Positions 27,031 through 37,291 of a stretch of DNA of 64,000 bases are shown piece after piece. Source of the DNA: Ignavibacteriales bacterium (GTDB lineage: Bacteria > Bacteroidota > Ignavibacteria > UBA10030). Under the pieces are notes generated by a model. That model searched no databases, was not told where the DNA came from, and saw only the letters and a list, made by a program, of their open reading frames with translations. The stretch covers positions 1-64,000 of the forward strand of contig JAPLFQ010000020.1 of NCBI GenBank assembly GCA_026390595.1, written 5' to 3'. Made by a program: the position numbers and the translations under genes. Numbering within the stretch: the stretch's first letter is position 1; each line of letters starts with the position of its first letter.

Positions 27031-28872
27031 CTATCCAGTGATCTCCTTCTGATACTCCTGCAGGCTTTTCACTTCAATTCCGTGCAACTTCTGTTGCTCT
27101 ATTCCCTTCACGGCCGACGCAGCAGCCGAAAGGGTTGTAATGAAGGAGACTTTTTGTTCGATCGCCGCCCAACCGATGGAATATTCATCGTATCTGGATT
27201 CCTCGCCGAGCGGAGTATTGATCACGAGTTTGATATCGCCGTTCTTTATCATGTCGACGACATTCGGTCTCCCTTCATTTACTTTGAAGACGGTCGCACA
27301 TTCAACGTTGTTCTCCTGCAAGAATTTTGCCGTCCCCTCTGTCGCCACGAGCGAAAAACCCAATCGCGTGTAGTCACGCGCGATCTTCACTGTGAGAGGG
27401 GTCTTGTCGCTGTTGTTGACGCTGATGAAAACAGTGCCATCTGTGGGGAGTGTATTCCCGGCACCCATCTGAGCTTTGGCGATCGCCGCTCCAAAATCGG
27501 CCGCTATCCCCATGACCTCCCCTGTCGAGCGCATTTCCGGTCCAAGGAACACCGGGACACGCGGGAACTTCGAAAACGGAAACACGGCTTCCTTTACGGA
27601 GATATGTTTTACTTTCGCGTAGTCGAAATCCCGTACCCCAAGATCTTCCAGCGTCCTGCCGATCATGACCTTGGCCGCAATCTTGGCCAGCGGAAGCCCA
27701 ACCGCTTTGCTGACGAATGGTACCGTCCGGGATGCCCGCGGATTCACTTCGAGGACATAGACAACTCCATCTTTCATCGCATACTGGATATTGATCAGGC
27801 CGATCACATTCAGCGCCTTCGCGAGCCGGACCGTATAGTTTTTCAGCTCTTCAAGATTCGTCGCCGAGATCATATACGGGGGAAGCACGCAAGAACTGTC
27901 ACCGGAGTGGATGCCCGCCTCCTCGATATGCTCCATGACTCCGCCTATCAATACATCCTTGCCGTCACAGACGGCATCAACGTCGAACTCGAACGCGTCC
28001 TCAAGGAACCGGTCGATAAGAACGGGATGTTCCGGGGAAACGTCAACCGCCTTTTTCATGTACTCACGGACAGCATCGCTGTTATAACAAATTTCCATTG
28101 CGCGCCCTCCGAGCACATACGAAGGACGGATGAGAACCGGGAAACCGATCTGCTCCGCGACGAGGACCGCATTGCTGACAGAGTACGCCGTCCCATACAT
28201 CGGATGCGGAATCTTGAGCTTTCGCAGGAGGGCTCCGAACCGTTCACGATCCTCGGCAATATCGATTCCCTCGGATGAAGTGCCCAGGATACGGACACCG
28301 TTTTCTTCCAGCGATTTGGCAAGCTTCAGCGGAGTCTGTCCCCCAAAACTGACGATCAAACCGAGGGGCTGTTCGTGGTCATAGATATTGAGAACATCCT
28401 CCAGCGTGAGAGGCTCGAAATACAATTTGTCTGTAGTGTCGTAATCCGTGGAAACGGTCTCCGGATTACAGTTGATCATGATCGTCTCGATTCCTTCTTC
28501 CTCGAGAGCGTAGACTCCATGCACGCAGCAATAGTCAAACTCGATCCCCTGTCCAATCCGGTTCGGTCCCCCGCCGAGGATGATCACCTTCTTCCGGTTT
28601 GTGCGAATCGATTCATTTTCCTGATCATATGTGGAATAATGGTAGGGAGTGTGCGCCTCGAACTCAGCAGCGCAGGTATCGACGGTCTTGAACACAGGGG
28701 TGACCCCCATCTCCTTCCGGAGACAGCGGATAGCCTTTTCGTTGGTCCCCCACAGATGCGCGAGCTGCCGATCGGAGAAGCCGTATTGCTTCGCCTTTAA
28801 CAATACCTCGCGGGTCACGCGCGGCGGAACACCCTTAGTTTTCAAGCTTGTTTTCACGAGGCCGTAGTTCAC
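27031..28872 (-). CDS. carB: Carbamoyl-phosphate synthase large subunit, C-terminal half (split gene)
   Basis: This 613-residue protein corresponds to the second half of CarB, which phosphorylates carbamate to carbamoyl phosphate for pyrimidine and arginine synthesis. It starts in the oligomerisation domain (KQYGFSDRQLA, then VDTCAAEF). It continues through the second ATP-grasp domain (GGGPNRIGQGIEFDYCC; MINCNPETVSTDYD; LEVNPRASR) and ends with the MGS-like allosteric domain (LVINTPLGEESRYDEY). Its GTG start overlaps the end of the Spy-like gene by 38 bp and has no good ribosome site, so translation probably depends on coupling. The first half is encoded at 29358-30839. Nothing essential seems lost at the break. 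carA is not in the window. Confidence 0.93.
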   Translation of the reverse strand: MNYGLVKTSLKTKGVPPRVTREVLLKAKQYGFSDRQLAHLWGTNEKAIRCLRKEMGVTPVFKTVDTCAAEFEAHTPYHYSTYDQENESIRTNRKKVIILGGGPNRIGQGIEFDYCCVHGVYALEEEGIETIMINCNPETVSTDYDTTDKLYFEPLTLEDVLNIYDHEQPLGLIVSFGGQTPLKLAKSLEENGVRILGTSSEGIDIAEDRERFGALLRKLKIPHPMYGTAYSVSNAVLVAEQIGFPVLIRPSYVLGGRAMEICYNSDAVREYMKKAVDVSPEHPVLIDRFLEDAFEFDVDAVCDGKDVLIGGVMEHIEEAGIHSGDSSCVLPPYMISATNLEELKNYTVRLAKALNVIGLINIQYAMKDGVVYVLEVNPRASRTVPFVSKAVGLPLAKIAAKVMIGRTLEDLGVRDFDYAKVKHISVKEAVFPFSKFPRVPVFLGPEMRSTGEVMGIAADFGAAIAKAQMGAGNTLPTDGTVFISVNNSDKTPLTVKIARDYTRLGFSLVATEGTAKFLQENNVECATVFKVNEGRPNVVDMIKNGDIKLVINTPLGEESRYDEYSIGWAAIEQKVSFITTLSAAASAVKGIEQQKLHGIEVKSLQEYQKEITG

Positions 28873-29383
28873 CGTATTGTTTGATCTGATCAGGAGTAAG
28901 AATTTGCTTCATCCGCAAATGCGCCTGCAGATGAATGAACCTCAGATCAGCCCGCAATTTCCCGATCTGCTCCAGCTTCGCCCTCAGCACTTTCTCCGTG
29001 ACCGTTCCGGCTTCAAAGAGTTTGAACAATTCATCTTCTGCCTGAACGACCTCTTCTCCTTTTGCGACCGCTGAACTTGAAACGACTTTGTCCAACGCTT
29101 CCGTTTTCTTCAGCTGATCCCGGGTGAGACCGAGTTCAGCCTTCATTGTTATCACATGTTTCGGTCCGGGATAGTTGTTCAGATCGGCGATGGCCGCAAG
29201 CCCCATACCGAGCCCCTTCAGAAGAGCATCTTTGTCCGGCGGGACTGTCGGTTGAGCAAACAGACGCCCCGAGGACACACCCAACAGGACCAGGCCGATG
29301 ATCAATCGGAACCTCAGCATTTTCCAGGCCGCAAAGCCGCCCCGCTTCTTTAGATGGTCACAAAGGCTGCACGCCGTACCCAT
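28835..29383 (-). CDS. Spy/CpxP-like (LTxxQ) exported protein inserted between the carB halves
   Basis: This is a 182-residue protein. A long basic N-region leads into a signal core ([18 protein letters not shown]). The mature part is predicted alpha-helical and has the two hallmarks of Spy/CpxP/metal-resistance proteins: [19 protein letters not shown] near residue 60 and [13 protein letters not shown] near the end. Such periplasmic proteins act as chaperones or metal-stress sensors. ATG 29383 is preceded by a perfect AGGAGG six bases upstream, which lies inside the end of the carB N-half; the two genes overlap by 26 bp. A later ATG at 29320 is possible but has a poorer site. Its placement inside a pyrimidine gene is very odd; no functional tie is known to me. 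Confidence 0.82.
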   Translation of the reverse strand: MGTACSLCDHLKKRGGFAAWKMLRFRLIIGLVLLGVSSGRLFAQPTVPPDKDALLKGLGMGLAAIADLNNYPGPKHVITMKAELGLTRDQLKKTEALDKVVSSSAVAKGEEVVQAEDELFKLFEAGTVTEKVLRAKLEQIGKLRADLRFIHLQAHLRMKQILTPDQIKQYGELRPRENKLEN

Positions 29384-30839
29384 ACAACTCCTCCTCACAA
29401 TCGACAATCTGTTTCAGGTTATGGAGAAACCAGGGATCTATCTTCGTCACGTTGTGCAACTCGGCGATTGTCGCACCGAGCTGCAACGCATAACGGATGT
29501 AAAATACGTTGTTTGGTTTCGGCATTTTCAGACGGTCGAGGGTCTTCTTCTTCCACTCTTCACGCTTGTCATCAGTGAGTGTCCGGACATCGATGATATC
29601 TTTCCCGTCCGCTCCGAGGCCGAAACGTCCCTGCTCGAGGGAACGCAGAGCTTTCTGAAATGCCTCCTTGAAGGTGCGCCCTATCGCCATTGCTTCGCCG
29701 ACAGACTTCATCTGAACTCCGAGCGTGTCATCGACGCCCTTGAATTTCTCAAAATCCCAACGCGGAATCTTCACCACACAATAATCGATCGTGGGCTCGA
29801 AGGAGGCGGGCGTTTCCTTTGTGATGTCGTTCGGAATTTCGTCGAGCGTGTACCCGATGGCGAGTTTGGCAGCGATCTTGGCAATTGGGAAGCCGGTGGC
29901 TTTTGATGCAAGCGCAGAAGACCTGGACACTCGTGGGTTCATTTCGATGACCGTCATCCTGCCGTCCGCCGGATTGATGGCGAACTGTATGTTCGATCCC
30001 CCCGTCTCGACGCCGATCTCCCGTATAATCCGGATCGCAGCATCCCTCATTGTCTGATATTCTTTGTCTGTCAGCGTCTGAGCAGGAGCAACCGTTATGG
30101 AATCCCCCGTGTGGACTCCCATTGGATCAAAGTTCTCTATTGAACAAATGATGACCACATTATCTTTGAGATCACGCATGACCTCAAGTTCATATTCTTT
30201 CCATCCGATAACCGACTCTTCAACGAGAACCTGGTGGGTGGGACTGCTCGTCAAGCCATGCTCCACCTTCTCGCGAAATTCCTCGAGGTTGTACGCGGTT
30301 CCTCCCCCCGTCCCGCCCAGCGTAAACGACGGGCGAATGATAATCGGCAATCCAATCTCATCGGCAACCTGCATCGCTTCCTGGAGCGTGTGGACAAACC
30401 GCCCGCGGGGAGTCTCGAGACCGATTCGGCTCATTGCTGCCTGAAACAGTTCGCGATCCTCGGCTTTCTTGATCGCCTCGAGCTTTGCCCCAATCAATTC
30501 GACGCCGTACTTCTTCAAGACACCGCTCTCGGCAAGCGCAACGGCCGTATTCAGCGCCGTCTGCCCTCCCATGGTGGGGAGAATGACATCCGGCCTCTCC
30601 TTTTCAATGATCTTTTCAACAACGGCAGGCGTGATGGGCTCGACGTAAGTCGCATCGGCGAGATCCGGGTCGGTCATGATCGTGGCAGGGTTACTGTTGA
30701 TGAGCAGGACACGATACCCTTCTTCCCTCAGCACCTTGCAGGCCTGAGTTCCGGAGTAATCAAATTCACATGCTTGACCAATAACGATGGGGCCGGAACC
30801 GATAATCAGGATGGACTTGATATCACTTCGTTTGGGCAA
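29358..30839 (-). CDS. carB: Carbamoyl-phosphate synthase large subunit, N-terminal half (split gene)
   Basis: This 493-residue protein covers the first CarB ATP-grasp domain, which makes carboxyphosphate, and the start of the oligomerisation domain. It opens with the family-typical [17 protein letters not shown], read from a TTG start; an in-frame stop lies just upstream, so TTG is the only reasonable choice. Further signatures are [34 protein letters not shown] and [18 protein letters not shown]. It ends shortly after [19 protein letters not shown], which aligns with the E. coli oligomerisation domain near residue 470, then stops. The other half lies downstream after an inserted gene. The halves sum to 1,106 residues against 1,073 in E. 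coli, so all domains are present. Confidence 0.94.
   Translation of the reverse strand: MPKRSDIKSILIIGSGPIVIGQACEFDYSGTQACKVLREEGYRVLLINSNPATIMTDPDLADATYVEPITPAVVEKIIEKERPDVILPTMGGQTALNTAVALAESGVLKKYGVELIGAKLEAIKKAEDRELFQAAMSRIGLETPRGRFVHTLQEAMQVADEIGLPIIIRPSFTLGGTGGGTAYNLEEFREKVEHGLTSSPTHQVLVEESVIGWKEYELEVMRDLKDNVVIICSIENFDPMGVHTGDSITVAPAQTLTDKEYQTMRDAAIRIIREIGVETGGSNIQFAINPADGRMTVIEMNPRVSRSSALASKATGFPIAKIAAKLAIGYTLDEIPNDITKETPASFEPTIDYCVVKIPRWDFEKFKGVDDTLGVQMKSVGEAMAIGRTFKEAFQKALRSLEQGRFGLGADGKDIIDVRTLTDDKREEWKKKTLDRLKMPKPNNVFYIRYALQLGATIAELHNVTKIDPWFLHNLKQIVDCEEELYGYGVQPL
29390..29395 (-). promoter_or_regulatory. Strong ribosome site for the inserted Spy-like gene inside the carB N-half
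   Basis: The minus strand reads AGGAGG here, six bases before the ATG at 29383. The same bases encode Glu-Glu of the carB product, so the site seems to have arisen or been kept within the old reading frame. It decides the start of the Spy-like gene and implies translational coupling. Confidence 0.75.
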
Positions 30840-30994
30840 CTTCGGCTTTCACTCGTTCTAGTGTGGAGAAACCAATAAGCGTGGGCATTAATATACCACT
30901 CTTGCGATTCGTAATCAATATCAGAACCGCACTTGTCAATTCATCGCGGAGTCAGGGCGCACGACCATGGTGACTGGCTCTCCAGGTGGAGTCG

Positions 30995-33040
30995 TCAGCG
31001 CAGCAGGACCATCTTCCGTGTTTGGACCAGATTACCCGACACCATCATTCGACAATAATACACCCCTGACGGAAGGCCGCCTCCTCGAATGGAAACACCT
31101 TCAAACTGTACCGTGTGATGTCCCGCTTCAAAGATTTGGTCTTTTGCAAGCACGTTTACGAGCTCTCCGAGCCCGTTGTAGATTTCGAGCGTCACTTGCG
31201 ATGTCCTGGGAAGATCAAACGGGATCACGGTCGACGGATTGAACGGGTTCGGGTAGTTCTGCAGGAGCGCGTACATTTCCGGCATCTCCGAAATCTGCTC
31301 GATGTTCACGACGGTTCCAGAGGAGCTTTTCACGATCCAGTTATTCGGGTCCAGCTGGAATGACGTCGGCATCTTCGGCAGCGTGAAAACAAAAACCTGG
31401 CTGGCGGCGTTGTTCAATACGACGATCGTCGTATCGAATGCCGAGCCGGTGAACCTGAAATCGATCGGCATCTGGAAAAACGCCGGGTTGCTTGTTCCGG
31501 TCGTCTGCGTGAGAGAGACCCGAACCGTGTAGGGCGGGCCGGCCTGCGTGGTTCCCCATTCATAGCGATATGCAGGATATCGTCCGCCATAGATCCACTG
31601 ACTGAAGAAGTACCCGAGCGGCTGGCCTGAAACGGTTTCGCAGACCGACTGGAAATCCTCGGTCGACGCAACGCCGTACTGAAACCGCTTGTCGGTCGCG
31701 TATTGCTTCATTGCCTTGAAGAAAACGGAATCTCCGAGTACGCGGCGAAGCATGTGAAGCACCGCCCCCCCCTTGTGATAAACCAAGACGGTGTTGAATA
31801 CCTGTCCGACAGTCGACGTATCCTTGACATACACCGATCCATTGACCGTAGGTGAAACGATGCCGGGGAAAATGTGATTGAGGACTTCATCATTGAACGC
31901 AGCCTGCCCGTATTTCTTCTCCCGGTACAGCGCCACGCAGTAGGTGGCGAAGCCTTCGTTCAACCAGATGTGAGGCCAGGTCTTCATCGTGATCATGTCC
32001 CCAAACCACTGGTGAGCCATTTCATGGGCAATGAGGCTCTCGTCGAAACTCCCGAGTGACGTCATCTTCTGGTGCTCCATGCCTCCGCCCCAGCCGAATT
32101 GTGAGTGACCGTACTTCTCTTTCACGAACGGATACAATCCGAACAAGTCGGAATAGATCTGAAGCATGGAGAGGGTTACGCCCATCGATGATGTTGCAGG
32201 GACGATGCTCGAGGAAAGCGCATAGTTCAACACCTGCATCGAATCTGATGGAGTGTATTTGAACCACCCCGAGAACTCGGCGTAATCAGCGACAGCAATT
32301 GAAACGAGGTACGTTGCTATGGGATAGCGATGCTTCCATTTGTGCGTCCTGGTCCCATCTCCGTTATCGACGACGGAGACCAGCTTTCCCTCTGATCCGA
32401 CTTTGAACAGTGCGTCGCAGGTTACCCAGACATCGGCGGAATCCGCTTTGTCTCCCGGGTGGTCCTTGCACGGCCACCAGTCTTTCGCGCCGTAGGGTTC
32501 GCTCAGAGACCAGACCCAGGGATTCGTCGAGCCCGGAGCGGTCTGGAACGCGAAACTCCCAAACCCGGAACTCCCCGGGACACCGTGGTAGTAAACAGTC
32601 GTCGTAAAATATTCCCCCGCACCGTAGCCGCGATTCAAAGGGATATTCACGAACGACGTCTGCTGATCAAACCCTGTAACGCGAGTTCCCCCAGCGATCA
32701 CCGAGTCAACTTTCATCGTGCTCATCAGGTCGAGCGTCACTGATGAAAGACTGCTCGTAAGGCTTCTGGCAACCATCGTCACGGCCCCGCTTACATCGCC
32801 GGGCGAGGTCCTGAGTTTCAGGTCGAGCTTGTAGTAGGTGACATCAAATCCTTCCTGGCCCGGCGTGAGTGTGGAAGATAATTTTGACAGCTGCTCCGCC
32901 CGGAGAGTTTCCTGCGATTCGAATTCCTGCCTCCGGTACTCTTTCCGTTCCTGGGGCAACAGAGAGCTCGCCGAAACGAGAGTACATAAAACCAAGAGAG
33001 CGAGGCGGTGTGGGTTCAAAGTCCTCTGGAACATTGTCAT
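30995..33040 (-). CDS. Secreted M1-family metallopeptidase with type IX sorting domain
   Basis: This 681-residue exported zinc aminopeptidase-like enzyme has a signal peptide (about 1-29, LALLVLCTLVSASSLL). The beta-saddle M1 domain follows. The catalytic part shows GGMEHQK, in place of the GAMEN exopeptidase motif, and HEMAHQWFG with the third ligand in WLNEGFATY, 18 residues after the second His. The last 90 residues form a type IX secretion C-terminal domain: LLQNYPNPFNPSTVIPFDLP, then LPSGVYYCRM and KMVLLR at the end. It should therefore cross the outer membrane by the type IX system and be released or anchored at the surface. It stands alone downstream of a divergent gap and upstream of carB. 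Its substrates are unknown. Confidence 0.93.
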   Translation of the reverse strand: MTMFQRTLNPHRLALLVLCTLVSASSLLPQERKEYRRQEFESQETLRAEQLSKLSSTLTPGQEGFDVTYYKLDLKLRTSPGDVSGAVTMVARSLTSSLSSVTLDLMSTMKVDSVIAGGTRVTGFDQQTSFVNIPLNRGYGAGEYFTTTVYYHGVPGSSGFGSFAFQTAPGSTNPWVWSLSEPYGAKDWWPCKDHPGDKADSADVWVTCDALFKVGSEGKLVSVVDNGDGTRTHKWKHRYPIATYLVSIAVADYAEFSGWFKYTPSDSMQVLNYALSSSIVPATSSMGVTLSMLQIYSDLFGLYPFVKEKYGHSQFGWGGGMEHQKMTSLGSFDESLIAHEMAHQWFGDMITMKTWPHIWLNEGFATYCVALYREKKYGQAAFNDEVLNHIFPGIVSPTVNGSVYVKDTSTVGQVFNTVLVYHKGGAVLHMLRRVLGDSVFFKAMKQYATDKRFQYGVASTEDFQSVCETVSGQPLGYFFSQWIYGGRYPAYRYEWGTTQAGPPYTVRVSLTQTTGTSNPAFFQMPIDFRFTGSAFDTTIVVLNNAASQVFVFTLPKMPTSFQLDPNNWIVKSSSGTVVNIEQISEMPEMYALLQNYPNPFNPSTVIPFDLPRTSQVTLEIYNGLGELVNVLAKDQIFEAGHHTVQFEGVSIRGGGLPSGVYYCRMMVSGNLVQTRKMVLLR

Positions 33041-33516
33041 CGTAAGTATCCTTCTCCTTGAAGCTTTCTGCAGTCACTCAAAGTACCGCAGAGCATTGCA
33101 TGGGTGATTCTCCAACGACGTGCAACGAACCCGGGAGGTCCAGCGTGATTCTGAAAACGCGCAATCCTGAGATCGGGCACCACAGCCTCATCCGCCGCCG
33201 GCTTCTGCCTCCATGCCGCGACCTTTGCCACCGGCAACGGATCTCCTTCCGAAGCCTTCCCGTGCCGGACATGCCTGACTGTCTCCGGCAAAATCGAGAA
33301 GCGTCGGCGCCTGACATGGAATTTGTCGCCAACGAAAGTGATGTCTCCCCCCATGCTCGCCGCAAATATACTGAGAAAAGAACAAAGAGTCAGCCTCACT
33401 GGGTTCCGCCAGAGTTTTAAGCTCATCTGGAAAGTCAGGTGATTTTTTTCTACCATATGTACTCATGCGACACGATGGCTTCTCAGGTCATCCACCCAAG
33501 AGATTGAGGAGGAACA
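33041..33516. other. Divergent intergenic region, no convincing gene
   Basis: This 476-bp gap lies between the M1 peptidase (minus) and aconitase (plus). Overlapping small ORFs on both strands lack family resemblance and ribosome sites. Just before aconitase there is a good GGAGGA site (about 33508). No RNA structure or repeat was recognised. Promoters for both genes must lie here, but I cannot point to them. Confidence 0.5.
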
Positions 33517-36291
33517 ATGCAATTGAAGGATAGTTTCCAAACGAAATCCACCATTACGGTTTCGGGCAAGCCGCATACCGTGTTTTCGCTCAAGCTCCTG
33601 GAGAAGTCGTTTCCCAATCAATTGGGCAGACTCCCAATCTCGCTTAAGATACTGCTCGAGAACCTTCTGCGGCAGGAGGACGGACGCGTCGTTCGCCGTG
33701 AAGACATCGAGGCGCTCGTTCACTGGGATGCGAAGGCAACGCCTGACAAGGAAATCGCCTTCATGCCTGCGCGTGTGCTGTTGCAGGATTTCACCGGCGT
33801 TCCCTGTGTGGTCGATCTGGCCGTGATGCGGGACGCGATGGTGAAGATGGGCGGAGACCCGGCCAAAATCAACCCCCTTCAGCAAGTCGACCTGGTCATC
33901 GACCATTCAGTTCAGGTGGACGAGTTCGGCAGTAGCGCTTCATTCATGCTCAATGTGGAGAAGGAATTCGCCAGGAACCTGGAGCGGTACGCATTCCTTC
34001 GTTGGGGCCAGCAGGCATTCAAGAATTTTCGCGTCGTCCCTCCTGGAACCGGCATAGTCCACCAGATCAATCTGGAGTACCTCGCCCGGACGGTTTTCAC
34101 CACACAGATCGACGGCGCAACGTGGGCGTATCCGGACACGCTGGTTGGAACGGACTCGCATACGACAATGATCAATGGACTCGGCGTCCTGGGCTGGGGA
34201 GTCGGCGGGATCGAAGCTGAAGCAGCCATGCTCGGGCAGTCGATTTCGATGTTGATCCCACAGGTCGTTGGTTTCAAGCTCAAAGGAAAGCTCCGCCCGG
34301 GGGCAACGGCAACCGATCTCGTTCTGACTGCGACGCAGATACTGAGAAAGCATGGCGTCGTGGGTAAATTCGTCGAGTTCTTCGGAACGGGAATGTCCAG
34401 CCTCTCGCTCGCCGACCGCGCGACCATCGCGAACATGGCACCGGAGTACGGAGCAACGATGGGCTTCTTCCCCGTCGATCAGGAAACAATCAATTTCCTG
34501 CGCTTCACCGGACGCGACCCCGAGCTGGTCTCGCTCGTCGAGGCGTACTGCAAAGAACAGGGAATGTTCCATACAGCGGATAGTCCTGAGCCGGAGTTCA
34601 GCAGCACGCTTGAACTCGACCTCGCAGCCGTTGAGCCAAGCCTCGCAGGCCCGAAACGTCCGCAAGACCGTGTCACACTCTCACAATCCAGGCCAACGTA
34701 CAGAAAAGCGCTCGTCGAGATGCTCGAGTTGAAAGGGAAACAACTCGACAAAGAAGCCGCGTCTCAATGGGCGAATGAATCAGCGGGGCAACAAAGCGGA
34801 TCACTGCCAAAGGATTTCGCCGACGCAGTCACGAAATCCGTGCCAGTCCAGAAGAACGATTCGAGCTTCCAACTCGCCCACGGATCCGTCGTCATCGCAG
34901 CGATCACGAGTTGCACGAACACGTCGAACCCATCGGTAATGGTCGCCGCCGGGCTGCTCGCTCGCAAAGCATCGCAACGCGGATTGAAGACAAAGCCCTG
35001 GGTGAAGACAAGCCTCGCGCCGGGATCGAAGGTTGTTACTGACTACCTGCGCGAAGCGGGATTGGACGGACCCCTCGACGCGCTCGGTTTCAATCTCGTC
35101 GGATACGGCTGCACAACATGCATCGGTAACAGCGGCCCGCTCCCCGAGTCAATCGGGAAAGCGATCCAGGACAACGATCTCGTTGCTGTGTCCGTTCTAT
35201 CAGGGAACCGCAACTTCGAGGGGCGCGTGCACGCCCAGGTGAAGGCCAACTACCTGGCCTCTCCCCCGCTCGTCGTTGCGTATGCGCTCGCAGGAACGAT
35301 GAACATCGATCTCCAGACCGAACCGGTCGGGACGGCGAATGACGGGAAGCCTGTGTTTCTCAGCGACATTTGGCCGTCTCCGGAAGAAGTCGAGTCAACA
35401 ATCCGTTCATGCGTCAAATCGGAAATGTATCACAAGGAATATTCAAACGTCTTTCAGGGAGGCAACGAATGGCAATCCCTTCCCGTGCCGACCGGCGCCC
35501 GGTACGCGTGGGATGGAGGTTCGACGTACATCAAGGCGGCCCCCTACTTCGACAATCTGCCGCGTGAACCCAAACCTCCCGAGGACATTGCGGGAGCAAG
35601 AGTCCTGGCGCTTCTCGGCGATTCAGTCACAACCGACCACATATCCCCGGCTGGCTCCATTGCAGCCACGAGCCCGGCCGCAAAGTACCTCATGGAGAAC
35701 GGAGTAGAGAAGAAGGACTTTAACCAATATGGTGCGCGACGCGGCAACCACGAAGTGATGATGCGCGGGACGTTTGCCAACGTGCGCCTGCGCAATCTCC
35801 TTGCCCAGGGCACTGAGGGAGGCTGGACTCTTCATCCCTCATCCAAAGACCCTCTCTCGATTTTTGACGCTGCGATGAAGTACAAAGACGAAAGAGTACC
35901 GCTCATCATTATAGCCGGCAAGGAATACGGTTCAGGCTCATCCCGTGATTGGGCTGCAAAAGGGCCTAAATTGCTTGGAGTACGTGCAGTAATCGCCGAG
36001 AGCTTCGAGAGGATTCACAGGAGCAATCTCGTAGGCATGGGCGTTCTTCCTCTCCAATTCGAGGAGGGGCAAAATCACAAAACACTTGGACTCACAGGAT
36101 TCGAGACATTCTACATTGAAGGCATTTCGAGGGGCCTGCAGCCGCGTCAGAAGTTGACTGTCAAAGCGAAGTCCGCAGACGGCGATGTCAAGACCTTTAC
36201 GGTCAACTCACGGATTGATACGCCGAACGAGGTCGACTACTACAAACACGACGGGATACTCCAATTCGTGCTCCGATCATTGTTGAAATAG
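33517..36291 (+). CDS. acnA: Aconitate hydratase (AcnA/IRP1 type)
   Basis: This 924-residue [4Fe-4S] enzyme interconverts citrate and isocitrate in the TCA cycle. The three cluster cysteines are in [10 protein letters not shown] (about 466) and [14 protein letters not shown] (about 530). Substrate-site segments such as [13 protein letters not shown] (about 210), [13 protein letters not shown] and [12 protein letters not shown] are present. The C-terminal swivel domain ends at the stop. The length fits the AcnA/IRP1 class (about 890-920), not AcnB. A GGAGGAACA site precedes the ATG. It is the first gene of a plus-strand run; the next gene starts 130 bp later, so cotranscription is uncertain. 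Confidence 0.96.
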   Translation: MQLKDSFQTKSTITVSGKPHTVFSLKLLEKSFPNQLGRLPISLKILLENLLRQEDGRVVRREDIEALVHWDAKATPDKEIAFMPARVLLQDFTGVPCVVDLAVMRDAMVKMGGDPAKINPLQQVDLVIDHSVQVDEFGSSASFMLNVEKEFARNLERYAFLRWGQQAFKNFRVVPPGTGIVHQINLEYLARTVFTTQIDGATWAYPDTLVGTDSHTTMINGLGVLGWGVGGIEAEAAMLGQSISMLIPQVVGFKLKGKLRPGATATDLVLTATQILRKHGVVGKFVEFFGTGMSSLSLADRATIANMAPEYGATMGFFPVDQETINFLRFTGRDPELVSLVEAYCKEQGMFHTADSPEPEFSSTLELDLAAVEPSLAGPKRPQDRVTLSQSRPTYRKALVEMLELKGKQLDKEAASQWANESAGQQSGSLPKDFADAVTKSVPVQKNDSSFQLAHGSVVIAAITSCTNTSNPSVMVAAGLLARKASQRGLKTKPWVKTSLAPGSKVVTDYLREAGLDGPLDALGFNLVGYGCTTCIGNSGPLPESIGKAIQDNDLVAVSVLSGNRNFEGRVHAQVKANYLASPPLVVAYALAGTMNIDLQTEPVGTANDGKPVFLSDIWPSPEEVESTIRSCVKSEMYHKEYSNVFQGGNEWQSLPVPTGARYAWDGGSTYIKAAPYFDNLPREPKPPEDIAGARVLALLGDSVTTDHISPAGSIAATSPAAKYLMENGVEKKDFNQYGARRGNHEVMMRGTFANVRLRNLLAQGTEGGWTLHPSSKDPLSIFDAAMKYKDERVPLIIIAGKEYGSGSSRDWAAKGPKLLGVRAVIAESFERIHRSNLVGMGVLPLQFEEGQNHKTLGLTGFETFYIEGISRGLQPRQKLTVKAKSADGDVKTFTVNSRIDTPNEVDYYKHDGILQFVLRSLLK

Positions 36292-36421
36292 AATGCGTCT
36301 CCGAATTGCCCGGGATGCTGAATCCTTCACGCAATAGCTGCATCCAATGAAGCGTATGGGGGTGGACAGGCAATTGTTCAGCTCCGTTTAGCACACAGGT
36401 GTTTGTAAGGAGATACCATCA

Positions 36422-36655
36422 ATGCCAGTGTTCGATTACAGTTGTTCTGAGTGCGGTAAAACGTACGATGTGTACCACAAGGTTCGCGAAGTGGTCGAAG
36501 ATGTCTCGTGCCCGCAATGCGGATCGAAAAAGCACAAGAAGCTCTTCTCGATGGCTTCAGTTTCGATGGGCGGATCTTCTTCCCATTCTCCCTCGCGCCC
36601 CCCTTGTGAAACGGGCGGCGAATGCTGCGGTGGCGGGGCATGCGGGCTCAATTGA
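36422..36655 (+). CDS. FmdB-family zinc-ribbon protein
   Basis: This 77-residue protein has the FmdB-type putative regulatory start MPVFDYSCSECGKTYD and a CxxC...CPQCGS zinc ribbon. A Ser/Pro spacer follows, then a Cys/Gly-rich tail (CCGGGACGLN) that could bind another metal. A GGAGATACCATCA ribosome site precedes the ATG. FmdB-like proteins are small and of uncertain role; the name comes from a regulator of amidase genes. Here it heads a tight plus-strand cassette with a membrane rhodanese, a small DUF6132-like protein and a DUF302 protein, which points towards sulfur or metal-thiol chemistry. Confidence 0.85.
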   Translation: MPVFDYSCSECGKTYDVYHKVREVVEDVSCPQCGSKKHKKLFSMASVSMGGSSSHSPSRPPCETGGECCGGGACGLN

Positions 36656-36686
36656 TCACACGACACCAGTATCAGGAGAGAGTTCA

Positions 36687-37073
36687 GTGAGCGGAGAGAT
36701 CCTTGCATATGCCATCGTGGCGATCCTCGGGCTCTTGTACCTCCGCCGGCTTCTCGCGGTTCGGTCCATCACGGAGTATCATCCGGTGGATGTCGAAGAG
36801 AAAATGCGAACAGACCGGGGGACTTTTCTCCTGGATGTTCGTACTGAAAAAGAGTGGAGTCAGAATCACATCAAAGGGGCACACCATATCCCGCTCCATG
36901 AACTGGGACGACGCTACACCGACCTGGAGAAACACAAGAGCAGAGAAATCATCTGCTATTGCCAGTCAGGAAACAGGAGTCTCACGGCGGCATTGCGGCT
37001 CAAACGTCTGGGGTTCACTGTTGCTCACATGAAGGGCGGCATTGCCGAATGGAATTTCAGCAAATTGCGATAA
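36687..37073 (+). CDS. Membrane-anchored rhodanese-like sulfurtransferase
   Basis: This 128-residue protein has one N-terminal membrane segment (about 4-20) followed by a single rhodanese domain. Visible marks are FLLDVRTEKEWSQNHIKGAHHIPL and the active-site loop YCQSGNRS, whose Cys carries the persulfide. The GTG at 36687 has AGGAGAG upstream and lies 31 bp after the FmdB-like stop. The frame is open further back across that gene, but that extension is a shadow. The membrane link would place the rhodanese close to a transporter or to quinone or thiol enzymes. Its true sulfur donor and acceptor are unknown. Confidence 0.9.
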   Translation: MSGEILAYAIVAILGLLYLRRLLAVRSITEYHPVDVEEKMRTDRGTFLLDVRTEKEWSQNHIKGAHHIPLHELGRRYTDLEKHKSREIICYCQSGNRSLTAALRLKRLGFTVAHMKGGIAEWNFSKLR

Positions 37074-37102
37074 CGCGCTCCTGGTTGAAGCGAGGAGGCG
37101 CG

Positions 37103-37276
37103 ATGGCACTTGGAGCTCTTGGCGGCTTCGCCTACTATACTTTTATCGGTTGTTCAACCGGCGCCTGCCCCATCACGAGCAATCCCTGGGTGAGCACTGC
37201 GTACGGATCGCTTTTTGGTTTGGTGTTGACCATGCAATCGAAGAAAGAAAAGACTCGGGAAGACAGCGCTTCATAA
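37103..37276 (+). CDS. Small DUF6132-like membrane protein
   Basis: This 57-residue protein has a hydrophobic start (LGALGGFAYYTFIG) followed by GCSTGACPITSNPW, the CxxxxCPI pattern seen in small DUF6132-type proteins often found with rhodaneses. Another hydrophobic stretch (YGSLFGLVLTM) and a charged tail close it. GAGGAGGCGCG stands directly before ATG 37103. A longer form from ATG 37049 would overlap the rhodanese and add a basic head (SWLKRGG), which many relatives have, so the start is not settled. The function is not known; the two Cys may act in the same sulfur or thiol chemistry as the neighbours. Confidence 0.7.
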   Translation: MALGALGGFAYYTFIGCSTGACPITSNPWVSTAYGSLFGLVLTMQSKKEKTREDSAS

Positions 37277-37291
37277 GATCAAGGAGTGGCA

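Noticed and set aside
33058-33420. 120-codon plus-strand ORF (and minus-strand overlaps) before aconitase
   Set aside because: Composition looks random (rich in Arg, Pro, Cys, Ser), there is no ribosome site, and both strands are open in several frames.
36399-36686. Longer form of the rhodanese gene spanning the FmdB-like gene
   Set aside because: The extension lies over a well supported zinc-ribbon gene in another frame; GTG 36687 has a good ribosome site and gives the normal protein.
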